This document shows positions 15,219-22,991 of a DNA stretch of 48,309 nucleotides, one piece after another. How positions within the stretch are numbered: position 1 is the first letter of the stretch; each line of letters opens with the position of its first letter. A program made the position numbers and the translations under genes. The notes beneath the pieces are model-generated. The model made no database searches, was not told where the DNA came from, and saw only the letters and a list, made by a program, of their open reading frames with translations. The DNA is from Parafrigoribacterium_A sp035571875 (GTDB taxonomy: Bacteria > Actinomycetota > Actinomycetes > Actinomycetales > Microbacteriaceae): positions 1-48,309 of the forward strand of contig DATNBR010000072.1 in assembly GCA_035571875.1 (NCBI GenBank), written 5' to 3'.

Positions 15219-16930
15219 GTATCAGCAACTTCCTGCTCGCGACCGCCACGGCCCCAGAGCGCTCCATGGCGCCATCCAAGACCTCGAGCTCGCAGGGCGA
15301 CGCGTTCGGCGCCGCCATGCAGCAGGCCATCGGCAGCCACGCGGATGATCGTGCAGCCGCTCGGCACAGTGAAGTCCCTCGGCACAGTGAAGCCGATCGC
15401 AGGGACAACGGCCCGGTGGCACGCGAGGCCGCGCAGCAGCCTCGGTCGAAGTCCGCTACCGCGAAGAAGGACGTCGGCACCGACCGCACAGATCCCGCCG
15501 CCACGCAGGCGACCGACGATTCCGCCCGACCGGATGCGCCGCAGCCGGCCGCCACAGCGACCACCCAGCCCAGCGCCGCGCAGACCGACTCCGTGCAGCC
15601 GGGCGCGCTCCAGTCCACCGCGGGCCAGTCCACCACCGCCCTGCCCGGCGCCGACCAGGCGCAGACACAGACCGCGGCCGCGCAGACCGCGGCTCCCCAG
15701 GCTCTGCCCGCAGCCGCCCAGGCCTCGGCGCTTCCGGCCGTTCCGGTCGCGGGTGGCACGGTGCAGCCTGCCGCAGGCCTCGCCACCCAGACGACCAGCG
15801 GCGCGTCCGCGACGAGCGCACAGACAGCGGTGCCGCTCACTGCAGCCGCCGCCGCGACCGCCGTGGCGCGCCCGGCAACCGCCGAACCGGGGGCACGCCC
15901 GGTTGTCGCGAGCACCGCGAAAGCGAGCGCCACGGAGCCTGCGACCTCGAACTCTGCCGGCGCGCCAAGCCCCACCGTCACGACCGCGCAGCCCGGAACG
16001 CCCACGGCTGCGTCGACGACCCCGGCAGCAGCAGCCGCACTCACGAGCGTGCCCGCCACCACGGCGCTCAGTGCGCCCGCGGCGGCGGCCCCGACGGGGC
16101 CCGCCCCATCAGCCGCCGCCCCATCAGCCGCCCCGACGCAGAAGCCGGCCGACGCAGTCGCTGCCGTGCCACCACGCGCCGCTCGCCCCGCCGCCGAGCC
16201 CGGCGACGCAGCCCCCTCCGCCGCGACGCCGCAGGCACCGGTTCCCGCGCCGTCGACACCGGTCGCCTCGAGCGACGCCGCACAGGCGAACGCCGCACCA
16301 CCAGCGGCTCCGGTCGCGACCACAACCACGCCACAGGCGATGCCCGTGTCGATCGCGCCGGTGGGCACGCCATCCGTTGCAGCGGCGCAGGCTCCCGCGC
16401 CGGCCGCCCCGCCGGCCCCTCCGGCACCGCCGCTGGCCACGCAGCTCTCGCAACCGATCGTCGCGCTCACCAGGGCGGCATCCGGTGAGCACGTCGTGAC
16501 CCTCAGCGTCACCCCCGACAACCTCGGGCCGGTGACCGTGCGGGCGCACGTCGGAAGCCAGGGAATCCGGATCGAACTGTTCGCCCCGAACGACCTCGGT
16601 CGCGACGCCCTTCGCGGCATCATGCCCGAATTGCGGCGCGATCTCGCCGGCACCGGCATGAACAGCAACCTGCAGCTCTCCGCCCAGAACCAGCCCACGA
16701 GCACCACCTCCAGCAGCAACCAGCAGGGCGGCGGCGCGGGCGCGAACGGCGGCCTCGGCTCCGGCCAGGGCAGCACCAATGGAAACAACGGCAACCAGGA
16801 TGGCGCCGCTTCACGATCCGAGCGCGGTCCAGCGCTCGGCTCACCCCGCATGGACGCACAGAACGCTGAACCGACTCGCGCACCAGTGAGATCCGGGCAG
16901 CACGCATCGTCCATCGACGTGATGGCCTAG
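15215..16930 (+). CDS. fliK: flagellar hook-length control protein FliK
   Basis: Measures hook length and switches the export gate to filament substrates. 571 residues. Residues about 60-410 are a very Ala/Pro/Thr/Gln-rich low-complexity ruler. The conserved C-terminal Flg_hook domain lies around 430-500 with VTLSVTPDNLGPVTVRAHV and IRIELFAPNDLGRDAL. The tail is Gly/Asn/Gln-rich. A small in-frame duplication (TCGGCACAGTGAAG at 15361 and 15379) is inside the ruler. The strong GC bias makes a long open frame on the opposite strand, which is not a gene. Confidence 0.92.
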   Translation: MSISNFLLATATAPERSMAPSKTSSSQGDAFGAAMQQAIGSHADDRAAARHSEVPRHSEADRRDNGPVAREAAQQPRSKSATAKKDVGTDRTDPAATQATDDSARPDAPQPAATATTQPSAAQTDSVQPGALQSTAGQSTTALPGADQAQTQTAAAQTAAPQALPAAAQASALPAVPVAGGTVQPAAGLATQTTSGASATSAQTAVPLTAAAAATAVARPATAEPGARPVVASTAKASATEPATSNSAGAPSPTVTTAQPGTPTAASTTPAAAAALTSVPATTALSAPAAAAPTGPAPSAAAPSAAPTQKPADAVAAVPPRAARPAAEPGDAAPSAATPQAPVPAPSTPVASSDAAQANAAPPAAPVATTTTPQAMPVSIAPVGTPSVAAAQAPAPAAPPAPPAPPLATQLSQPIVALTRAASGEHVVTLSVTPDNLGPVTVRAHVGSQGIRIELFAPNDLGRDALRGIMPELRRDLAGTGMNSNLQLSAQNQPTSTTSSSNQQGGGAGANGGLGSGQGSTNGNNGNQDGAASRSERGPALGSPRMDAQNAEPTRAPVRSGQHASSIDVMA

Positions 16931-16947
16931 CAGGGAAGAAGACGACC

Positions 16948-17376
16948 ATGACAGCAGCGATCGCTGGAGTAGCCAGCACACAGTCCACCGGCGGCATCTA
17001 CACCACCGCGCCCACTCGAGCGCCAAAGCAGACGCTCGACAGCGAGGCATTCATGTCCCTCCTCGTGACCCAGTTGAAGAACCAGGATCCGAGCTCGCCG
17101 ATGGACACGACCCAGATGATCGGCCAGACCACGCAGCTGGCCATGATGGAGCAGCTCACCAACATGAACTCCACCGGCACCGAGAGCTTCGCACTGCAGA
17201 TGCGCATCGCGGCCTCGTCGCTCATCGGCCAGAAGGTCAGCTACGCGACCTCGGATGGCACCAGCGTCAGCGGTACGGCAAGCGCCGTGTCGTTCACCGG
17301 TCCGAAGCCCACCGTCACCGTGAACGGTGTCGAGGTCGCCCTCGATTCCATCTCGGGCGTCACCTCGACATCCTGA
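16948..17376 (+). CDS. flgD: flagellar hook capping protein FlgD
   Basis: Scaffold needed for hook polymerisation. 142 residues. The conserved N-terminal region is LDSEAFMSLLVTQLKNQDPS followed by SPMDTTQMIGQTTQLAMMEQ, both standard for FlgD. The C-terminal part is short (LIGQKVSYATSDGTSVSGTA), so the protein is near the minimal family length and may lack the full Tudor/Fn3-type domains. It lies between fliK and flgE. Confidence 0.93.
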   Translation: MTAAIAGVASTQSTGGIYTTAPTRAPKQTLDSEAFMSLLVTQLKNQDPSSPMDTTQMIGQTTQLAMMEQLTNMNSTGTESFALQMRIAASSLIGQKVSYATSDGTSVSGTASAVSFTGPKPTVTVNGVEVALDSISGVTSTS

Positions 17377-17421
17377 TCAGCCCACACTTCTCACGCACCA
17401 ACCACTGAAAGGCGCAACACC

Positions 17422-18600
17422 ATGCTTCGTTCGCTCTACTCCGGAATCTCCGGTCTCCGCTCACACCAGACCATGCTCGACGTCACCGCGAACAACATCG
17501 CCAACGTGAACACGGTCGCCTTCAAGGCCTCCGCCACGCAGTTCGAAGACACCCTGTCGCAACTGACCAAGGGAGCGAGCAGCCCCCAGGCCACCACCGG
17601 TGGCACGAACCCGGCCCAGATCGGTCTCGGCGTCAAGGTGGCGGGCATCTCCACCAACTTCGCCCAGGGCTCGACCCAGTCGACCGGTCGTGCGCTCGAC
17701 GTGATGATCTCGGGCGATGGGTTCTTCGTCACCTCGAGCGGCGGACAGACCGCGTACACCCGCGCCGGCGCGCTCGACTTCGACCCGCAGGGTCGCCTGG
17801 TGACGCCGGACGGCGCCATCGTTCAGGGTTGGTCAGCGGTCGACGGCGTCATCGACTCCGGCGGACCGGTCGGCAACGTCACCCTGCCCAAGAACGCGGT
17901 CTCCCCCGCGATCGCGACCACCACGGCCAAGGTCGGCGGCAACCTTCCGGGTGACGCGGCAACCGGCACCGTGCTCACCCGCGACACCACGGTGTATGAC
18001 GCGAGTGGTAACGCCGCGCAGCTGTCACTCACCTTCACGAAGACGGCGGCCGGATGGGATGCGAGCTACAGCGACGGCGGCACGCCCCCCACGGTGACCA
18101 CGACCTCGATGGCCTTCACCAACGGCAAGCTCACGAGCGGCACCTCGATCACCGCGGCTGGCGTGGCCATCGACCTCAGTGGAACGACGGGCTACGCGGG
18201 CCTGACCACCGCATCCATCACCGACCAGAACGGTCGCGACGCTGGAACGCTGCAGACGTTCACGCTCTCGCCCGACGGAACGCTCGTCGGCTCGTTCAGC
18301 AACGGTGCATCGCAGGCCATCGGCCAGGTCGCCCTGGCCACCTTCGTGAACCCGAGCGGTCTGCAGAAGGCCGGCTCGTCGTCGTACACCGCGACGTTCA
18401 ACTCGGGTACCGCGCAGCTCGGCGTCGCCGGGCAGAGCGGAATGGGTTCGCTCACGAGCGGCGCGCTCGAGATGTCGAACGTCGACCTCTCGCAGGAGTT
18501 CACCAACCTCATCGTCGCCCAGCGCGGCTTCCAGGCGAACGCCCGCATCATCACCACCTCGGATGAGGTGCTGCAGGAGTTGACGAACCTCAAGCGCTAG
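17422..18600 (+). CDS. flgE: flagellar hook protein FlgE
   Basis: Hook subunit. 392 residues, start ATG 17422 after AAAGGCGCAACACC. It opens with MLRSLYSGISGLRSHQTMLD and has VTANNIANVNTVAFKASAT. The mid-protein has DVMISGDGFFVTSSGGQTAY and RAGALDFDPQGRLVTPDGA, and the C-terminus has LEMSNVDLSQEFTNLIVAQR followed by GFQANARIITTSDEVLQEL. Last gene of the flgB operon; strong hairpins follow. Confidence 0.95.
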   Translation: MLRSLYSGISGLRSHQTMLDVTANNIANVNTVAFKASATQFEDTLSQLTKGASSPQATTGGTNPAQIGLGVKVAGISTNFAQGSTQSTGRALDVMISGDGFFVTSSGGQTAYTRAGALDFDPQGRLVTPDGAIVQGWSAVDGVIDSGGPVGNVTLPKNAVSPAIATTTAKVGGNLPGDAATGTVLTRDTTVYDASGNAAQLSLTFTKTAAGWDASYSDGGTPPTVTTTSMAFTNGKLTSGTSITAAGVAIDLSGTTGYAGLTTASITDQNGRDAGTLQTFTLSPDGTLVGSFSNGASQAIGQVALATFVNPSGLQKAGSSSYTATFNSGTAQLGVAGQSGMGSLTSGALEMSNVDLSQEFTNLIVAQRGFQANARIITTSDEVLQELTNLKR

Positions 18601-18607
18601 CACTATT

Positions 18608-18654
18608 CCCTTCGACGGGCCCAGCGGCTCTGCTGCACCGGGCCCGTCGAAGGG
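18608..18654 (+). terminator. hairpin after flgE
   Basis: A perfect 15-bp stem, CCCTTCGACGGGCCC (18608-18622) with GGGCCCGTCGAAGGG (18640-18654), encloses a 17-base loop. There is no U tract. It most likely ends or protects the flgB-flgE transcript. Confidence 0.6.
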
Positions 18655-18664
18655 TTCCCGCCGA

Positions 18665-18734
18665 CTGCGGCGGGAGAAAGCCCTTCGCGGCGGGAGTTAC
18701 GACTCCCGCCGCGATTGCATTTCTCCCGCCGCAG
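18665..18734. repeat. two-tier perfect hairpin between flgE and flbD
   Basis: The outer arms are CTGCGGCGGGAGAAA (18665-18679) and its exact complement at 18720-18734. The inner arms are GCGGCGGGAGT (18687-18697) and ACTCCCGCCGC (18702-18712) around TACG. The unit GCGGCGGGAG therefore occurs four times, twice in each orientation, making one long interrupted hairpin. Confidence 0.65.
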
Positions 18735-18760
18735 AGCAGTTCGAAATCGCAGATCACGCC

Positions 18761-18787
18761 TAACCGGGCGGGGGAGCCGGCCGATAG
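18761..18787 (+). promoter_or_regulatory. FliA (sigma-28) promoter of flbD-motA-motB
   Basis: TAAC at 18761-18764, 15 bases, GCCGATAG at 18780-18787. Transcription should start near 18795, giving a leader of about 47 bases. Confidence 0.88.
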
Positions 18788-18798
18788 TTGTCTGTGAT

Positions 18799-18837
18799 GG
18801 CTCAGGATGAGCCTGTTTGAAACGTATCCAGGGATGG
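18799..18837 (+). promoter_or_regulatory. flbD leader with two predicted CsrA sites
   Basis: GGCTC (18799-18803) and GAGCC (18809-18813) enclose the loop AGGAT, close to the 5' end. CAGGGATGG at 18829-18837, next to the start codon, matches the CsrA consensus core CARGGAUGU at all but the last base and overlaps the ribosome site. Confidence 0.6.
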
Positions 18838-18841
18838 GATC

Positions 18842-19156
18842 ATGATTGTTGTCACGCGGCTGAACGATACTCAGTTCGCCGTCAACCCTGATCTCATCGA
18901 GCGCATCAACGCGAATCCGGATACGACCCTGGTCATGGTCGACGGCGCGAAGTACATCGTCACCGAGTCCATGACCGAGATCATCGACCGCATCGCGCAG
19001 TACCGCGCCCGGGTCGTCTCGTTGGCTCAGAACCTCGCCGTTGCCGAGCAGCCGCACTCCGGCCGCCAGTTGGGCGTCATCCCCTTTCCCGAGAATGCAG
19101 CCGACCCGACGGACGCTCCAGAAGAACCACTGCCCTCGCGTCCCAGGAAGCTGTAA
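18842..19156 (+). CDS. flbD: FlbD-family flagellar protein
   Basis: Small protein family found in Gram-positive and spirochaete flagellar operons, related to SwrD, which increases motor power in Bacillus. 104 residues. The N-terminal 60 residues carry the family signature MIVVTRLNDTQFAVNPDLIE and TLVMVDGAKYIVTESMTEI. The last 40 residues are unstructured. It is the first gene of a FliA-driven operon with the stator genes, in keeping with a role in torque. It overlaps motA by one base. Confidence 0.9.
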   Translation: MIVVTRLNDTQFAVNPDLIERINANPDTTLVMVDGAKYIVTESMTEIIDRIAQYRARVVSLAQNLAVAEQPHSGRQLGVIPFPENAADPTDAPEEPLPSRPRKL

Positions 19157-19965
19157 TGGATCCCGCAACACTCATCGGAATCGTCGTCGCGTTCGGCGCG
19201 CTGCTTGCCATGCTCACCATGGAGGGCAGCAGCGTCTCGGCCATCCTGATCCCGGCACCGATGGTGCTCGTCTTCGGCGCGACGATCGCCGTCGGCATCG
19301 CCGGCGGCACGATCAAGGACTTCCTGATCGCGCTCAAGGCCCTGCCCGCCACCTTCCGTGGCAAGACGCACAATCCCGAAGAGGTCATCGAGAGAGTCGT
19401 CGGGCTCGCCGAGAAGGCTCGGAGCGAGGGACTGCTCTCGCTCGAGCAAGAGGCGGACGACTCGGATGACACGTTCCTGCGCAGCGCCCTGCAGAACATC
19501 GCCGACGGTACGGATGGCGACGACCTGCGGATCCTGCTCGAGGACGAGATCGAGACCCAGGCCAAGATCGGTCGCACAGCGGCCAAGTTCTTCAACAGCC
19601 TCGGCGGATACGCCCCGACGATCGGCATCATCGGAACGGTCGTCTCGCTCACCCACGTGCTCGAGAACCTGTCTTCACCGGCGACCCTCGGTCCGATGAT
19701 CGCGAGCGCCTTCGTCGCAACCCTGTGGGGCCTGCTGTCGGCGAACTTCCTGTGGCTGCCGATCGGCGCCAGGATGAAGCGGCTCTCCGAGCTCGAGATC
19801 GAAGGCAAGACGCTGCTCATGGAGGGTGTACTCGCGGTGCAGGCGGGCAGTCAGCCACGACTCCTGGGGGAGCGACTGCGCGCCATGGTGCCGGCGGCAT
19901 CCGAGAAGCCGGCGAAGAGCGCGAAGCCGGGCAAGGCCGACAAAGACGACGCGGCCGCAGCATGA
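19156..19965 (+). CDS. motA: flagellar motor stator protein MotA
   Basis: Proton-channel stator subunit. 269 residues with membrane segments at about 3-22, 32-52, 152-172 and 184-203. The cytoplasmic loop between segments 2 and 3 has EEVIERVVGLAEKARSEGLL and LLEDEIETQAKIGRTAAKFF, and GGYAPTIGIIGTVVSLTHVL contains the conserved Pro-containing start of segment 3. The Lys/Ala-rich tail after about 240 is low-complexity. It overlaps motB by four bases. Confidence 0.94.
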   Translation: MDPATLIGIVVAFGALLAMLTMEGSSVSAILIPAPMVLVFGATIAVGIAGGTIKDFLIALKALPATFRGKTHNPEEVIERVVGLAEKARSEGLLSLEQEADDSDDTFLRSALQNIADGTDGDDLRILLEDEIETQAKIGRTAAKFFNSLGGYAPTIGIIGTVVSLTHVLENLSSPATLGPMIASAFVATLWGLLSANFLWLPIGARMKRLSELEIEGKTLLMEGVLAVQAGSQPRLLGERLRAMVPAASEKPAKSAKPGKADKDDAAAA

Positions 19966-20774
19966 GTCTCCGGCCGCAGCGCCGGAAGCGGGGCGAAGAA
20001 GAGGAACACGACAACAGCGAGCGCTGGATGGCCTCCTACATGGACATGGTCACCGTGCTCATGTGCATGTTCATCGTGCTCTTCGCGATGTCCGTCGTCG
20101 ACCAGAAGAAGTTCGACGAGTTGCGCAACTCGCTCGCGACCGGATTCGGGACTGTCGCGTCCAAGCACATCGACATCAACGAGGGCATCATCGTTCCGCC
20201 CGACAAGCTCGACGTCAAGGCGAAGAGCCTCGAGAACAAGAACCGTCAGCTTGCGACCATCGAGGTCACGAACCTCATCGCGCTGCGCGAGGAGATGAAG
20301 CAGAACCTGCAGGCGGCCGGTCTGACGGCGGCCGTGCAATTCAACATCGACGGGCGCGGACTCACGGTGCGCCTCGTCGGCTCCGAGACCTACTTCAATA
20401 CCAACCGCACAGATCTGAGCGCGGTGGCCATCCGGGTGCTGGATGCGGTGGGCCCGCCGCTGAGAGCGAGTCCATACAGCGTCTCGGTCGAGGGCCATGC
20501 CGACTCCCGTCAGGCCGCGTATCCGTACCCGACCAACTGGGAACTGTCGTCCGGGCGCGCGACCGGCGTTCTGCGCCACCTCGTCGAGGTCGACGGCATC
20601 GCCGCGGAGCGAATCGGCGCGGTGGGCTACGGCTCGGCGAGACCGCTCGCCGCCGGAACGTCGCCGAGTGACCTCGCACTCAACAGGCGCGTCGACATCG
20701 TCGTGCTCTCCGATCAGTCGGATGCGGTTCGATCGCTGCTCGCGGAGGTGGACAAAGCGCTCGAAGGGCACTAA
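19962..20774 (+). CDS. motB: flagellar motor stator protein MotB
   Basis: Peptidoglycan-anchored stator subunit. Start ATG 19962 overlaps the motA stop, giving 270 residues. The basic/acidic N-terminus is followed by one membrane segment, MDMVTVLMCMFIVLFAMSVV, whose Asp28 is the expected ion-carrying residue. The C-terminal OmpA-like domain has YSVSVEGHADSRQAAYPYP and NWELSSGRATGVLRHLVE, then RIGAVGYGSARPLAAGTSPS. All key elements look intact. Confidence 0.95.
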   Translation: MSLRPQRRKRGEEEEHDNSERWMASYMDMVTVLMCMFIVLFAMSVVDQKKFDELRNSLATGFGTVASKHIDINEGIIVPPDKLDVKAKSLENKNRQLATIEVTNLIALREEMKQNLQAAGLTAAVQFNIDGRGLTVRLVGSETYFNTNRTDLSAVAIRVLDAVGPPLRASPYSVSVEGHADSRQAAYPYPTNWELSSGRATGVLRHLVEVDGIAAERIGAVGYGSARPLAAGTSPSDLALNRRVDIVVLSDQSDAVRSLLAEVDKALEGH

Positions 20775-20793
20775 AGCTCATCACCGACTTTTC

Positions 20794-20820
20794 TTACCTC
20801 GGGGTACAACCTGCCGATAG
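20794..20820 (+). promoter_or_regulatory. FliA (sigma-28) promoter of the fliM operon
   Basis: TTAC at 20794-20797, 15 bases, GCCGATAG at 20813-20820. Transcription should start near 20827-20829, which is almost at the fliM start codon. Confidence 0.85.
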
Positions 20821-20828
20821 TGCTCGTT

Positions 20829-21728
20829 GTGACGGTCCAGGAACAAGTAGTTGTCGGCGTGCCCGCAAAATCGGGCAAGACGGTGGAAGTGTATGACTTC
20901 CGCCGCCCGACCACGCTCGCGCGTGAGCACTCGCGTGTTCTGGAGCTCGCCTTCGAGACCTTTGCACGCCAGTGGGCCACGCAGCTCACTGCGAAGGTGC
21001 GCGTGCTCTCGCAGGTCACCTGCGAGCAGGTGATCATGCTCAGCTACGACGCCTACGCCGCCTCGCTGCCGCCGACCACTGCCATGGTGCTGTGCGTGCT
21101 CGAAGACGTGATGCCCAAGGCGATCATCCAGTTCCCGACCTCGGCGGCACTCAGCTGGATCGGCTACATGCTCGGCGGCCACGGTGCGTCGGTGCCCGAG
21201 GAGCGCAAGTTCACCCAGGTCGAGCAGGCGCTCATTCGTCGCCTCATGGACGACGCGCTCGAAGACCTTCGCTATTCGCTCGGCGGCCTGCTACAGAACA
21301 GCATCCGCATGGACAGCTTTCAGTACAACTCGCAGTTCGCGCAGGCGGCGGCCACGAACGACCTCATGATCGTCGCGACCTTCGACATCCGCGTCGGCGA
21401 CGGCGTCGCTCCGGCGACCGTCGCGATTCCGGCTGAGGCGCTTCTGCCCCAGCTCGGCGACGCGAACCCGACGAGAACCACCGCCGAAGCCAAAGAGCTC
21501 ATGGAGGTGCAGATGGCGTGGGCTCCGGTCGAGCTCGCGCTGCGACTCGCGGTCGCCAAGGTGATGCCCAGCGACATCCTGAACCTCGCGGTCGGCGACG
21601 TGCTGCCGATTCCGCACCCGCAGCACCGTCCGCTCGAACTGGCCGTCGACGGCCGCCTCATGGGCCACGCCGCAGTCGGTGCCAACGGCTCGCGCCTCGC
21701 CTGCGTCGTCGTCGGCACCGAATCCTAA
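20829..21728 (+). CDS. fliM: flagellar motor switch protein FliM
   Basis: Middle part of the rotor switch. I start it at GTG 20829 (299 residues). An in-frame GTG at 20820 lies inside the promoter -10 element and could not be on the mRNA. Starting at 20829 makes the transcript nearly leaderless. After VEVYDFRRPTTLAREHSRVL comes the CheC-like middle domain (LGGHGASVPEERKFTQVEQA, LIRRLMDDALEDL), and the C-terminus is a SpoA-type domain with LNLAVGDVLPIPHPQHRPLE. The N-terminal EIDALL-type CheY-binding motif of other FliM proteins is absent. Confidence 0.92.
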   Translation: MTVQEQVVVGVPAKSGKTVEVYDFRRPTTLAREHSRVLELAFETFARQWATQLTAKVRVLSQVTCEQVIMLSYDAYAASLPPTTAMVLCVLEDVMPKAIIQFPTSAALSWIGYMLGGHGASVPEERKFTQVEQALIRRLMDDALEDLRYSLGGLLQNSIRMDSFQYNSQFAQAAATNDLMIVATFDIRVGDGVAPATVAIPAEALLPQLGDANPTRTTAEAKELMEVQMAWAPVELALRLAVAKVMPSDILNLAVGDVLPIPHPQHRPLELAVDGRLMGHAAVGANGSRLACVVVGTES

Positions 21729-21761
21729 GCTCCACTTTCCCGCTCTACTCAAGGAGACACC

Positions 21762-22472
21762 GTGAAGAAGTCCACCACCCTCAGCCTGCAGGATGCCGCA
21801 GCCGACGCGCTCGTGCCGCTGCTTCCGAGCGCGACCGCGATCACGTGGACGCACGCTGAGGACGGCGCATCGCTCGCCGACCAGGTCGGTTCTGCGGTCG
21901 TCGCCTCCTTCGTCGGCACCACAGCCGCAGACATCGCGCTCGTGCTCGCCGATGACGCCGCTCTCGCCGAGGCCGCGGGAACAGACTCGCTCGTCTCCAC
22001 GGCGGATGTGCTGCGCCCGGCCCTCGAGGCAGCGGCCGGCCCGCTCGGCACGGGTGTGCTGGGCGAGGCGTCCATCGATGACGCCGCGGCGCTGTTCGCC
22101 GATGACGACACCGTCGTCTACGCCCTCAAGGCCGGCAAGACCGCCGTCGGCTGGTTCGCCATCCGCGTGCGCGAGGGCGGCGCCATCTGGGGTTCGGCCA
22201 CAGACCCTAAGCGCAGCGTCGCAGGCAAGCTCGGGCGCATCAGCAACGTCGAGATGGCGCTGACCGTGGAGATCGGCCGCACCCGCATGGCCGTGCGCGA
22301 CGTGCTCAACCTCGAGCCCGGCGCCGTCATCGAACTGGACCGTTCGGCCGGCGCTCCCGCGGACATCCTGCTCAACGGCCGACTGATCGCCCACGGCGAG
22401 ATCGTGGTGGTCGACCAGGACTATGCCGTGCGCATCACGCAGATCCTCGACGTCGCCGAGAGCATGAGCTGA
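21762..22472 (+). CDS. fliN: flagellar motor switch protein FliN
   Basis: Bottom ring of the switch complex. 236 residues from GTG 21762 (AAGGAGACACC before it). The C-terminal 75 residues are a clear SpoA/FliN domain: NVEMALTVEIGRTRMAVRDV and LNLEPGAVIELDRSAGAPA, ending with the region around HGEIVVVDQDYAVRITQIL. The first 155 residues make it much longer than enterobacterial FliN and sit where FliY has a CheC-like module. I do not see an intact CheC active-site pattern (E-x2-N) in that part. It lies between fliM and fliO. Confidence 0.93.
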   Translation: MKKSTTLSLQDAAADALVPLLPSATAITWTHAEDGASLADQVGSAVVASFVGTTAADIALVLADDAALAEAAGTDSLVSTADVLRPALEAAAGPLGTGVLGEASIDDAAALFADDDTVVYALKAGKTAVGWFAIRVREGGAIWGSATDPKRSVAGKLGRISNVEMALTVEIGRTRMAVRDVLNLEPGAVIELDRSAGAPADILLNGRLIAHGEIVVVDQDYAVRITQILDVAESMS

Positions 22473-22475
22473 CCG

Positions 22476-22991
22476 ATGGAGACCTTTCTCGCCGGCGCTC
22501 GCGTCGTCGTTTCGCTGGCCGTGGTGCTCGGCCTGCTGTGGATGCTGCAGCGTCGTCTGACGCGCGGTTCCCGCAAGAGCGCTGCCGGGCATCCGGTCAC
22601 GATCGTGACCAAGCAGGCGATCTCACCGAAGGCATCCGTCGTCATCATCGACGTCGAGGGAACGCGGCTGCTGCTCGGCGTCACCGAACATGCCGTGAGC
22701 GTGCTGCAGACCGGCGACGCACCCGAGCCCGTCATCGAGGTTGCTCCGGCGAGCGCGCCGACCTCCGGTGCCCGCGCCTTCGCCGACTCGCTGAGCAAGG
22801 TGACCGCGGCCAAGCTCTCCAGCGTCAAGCCCGCGACCGCGAAGGCCAGCACAGCCAAGACCACGACCGCGAAGAAGGCCCCGGAGTTTGCTCCCGTCGC
22901 CGCATTCGCCGACCAGGGTCCGCTCGCCGGATCGATCCTCTCCCCCACCACCTGGAAGCAGCTGGGCGCAACCATTCGGCGCGGCCGGTGA
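22476..22991 (+). CDS. fliO: flagellar biosynthesis protein FliO
   Basis: Assembly factor for the FliP ring of the export gate. 171 residues with a single membrane segment near the N-terminus (VVVSLAVVLGLLWMLQRRL). A small beta-rich domain follows: KQAISPKASVVIIDVEGTRL and LLGVTEHAVSVLQT, typical of FliO. The C-terminal third is Ala/Lys/Thr-rich. Its stop overlaps the GTG of fliP by four bases. Confidence 0.9.
   Translation: METFLAGARVVVSLAVVLGLLWMLQRRLTRGSRKSAAGHPVTIVTKQAISPKASVVIIDVEGTRLLLGVTEHAVSVLQTGDAPEPVIEVAPASAPTSGARAFADSLSKVTAAKLSSVKPATAKASTAKTTTAKKAPEFAPVAAFADQGPLAGSILSPTTWKQLGATIRRGR

Noticed and set aside
15361..15392. 18-base-period duplication inside fliK
   Set aside because: In frame within a low-complexity ruler region. 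It looks like ordinary slippage, not a regulatory or mobile element.
14941..16914. Open frame of more than 600 codons on the minus strand opposite fliK
   Set aside because: It is a by-product of the Ala/Pro-rich, GC-rich fliK ruler. It has no domain, starts inside fliJ and opposes the conserved FliK C-terminus.
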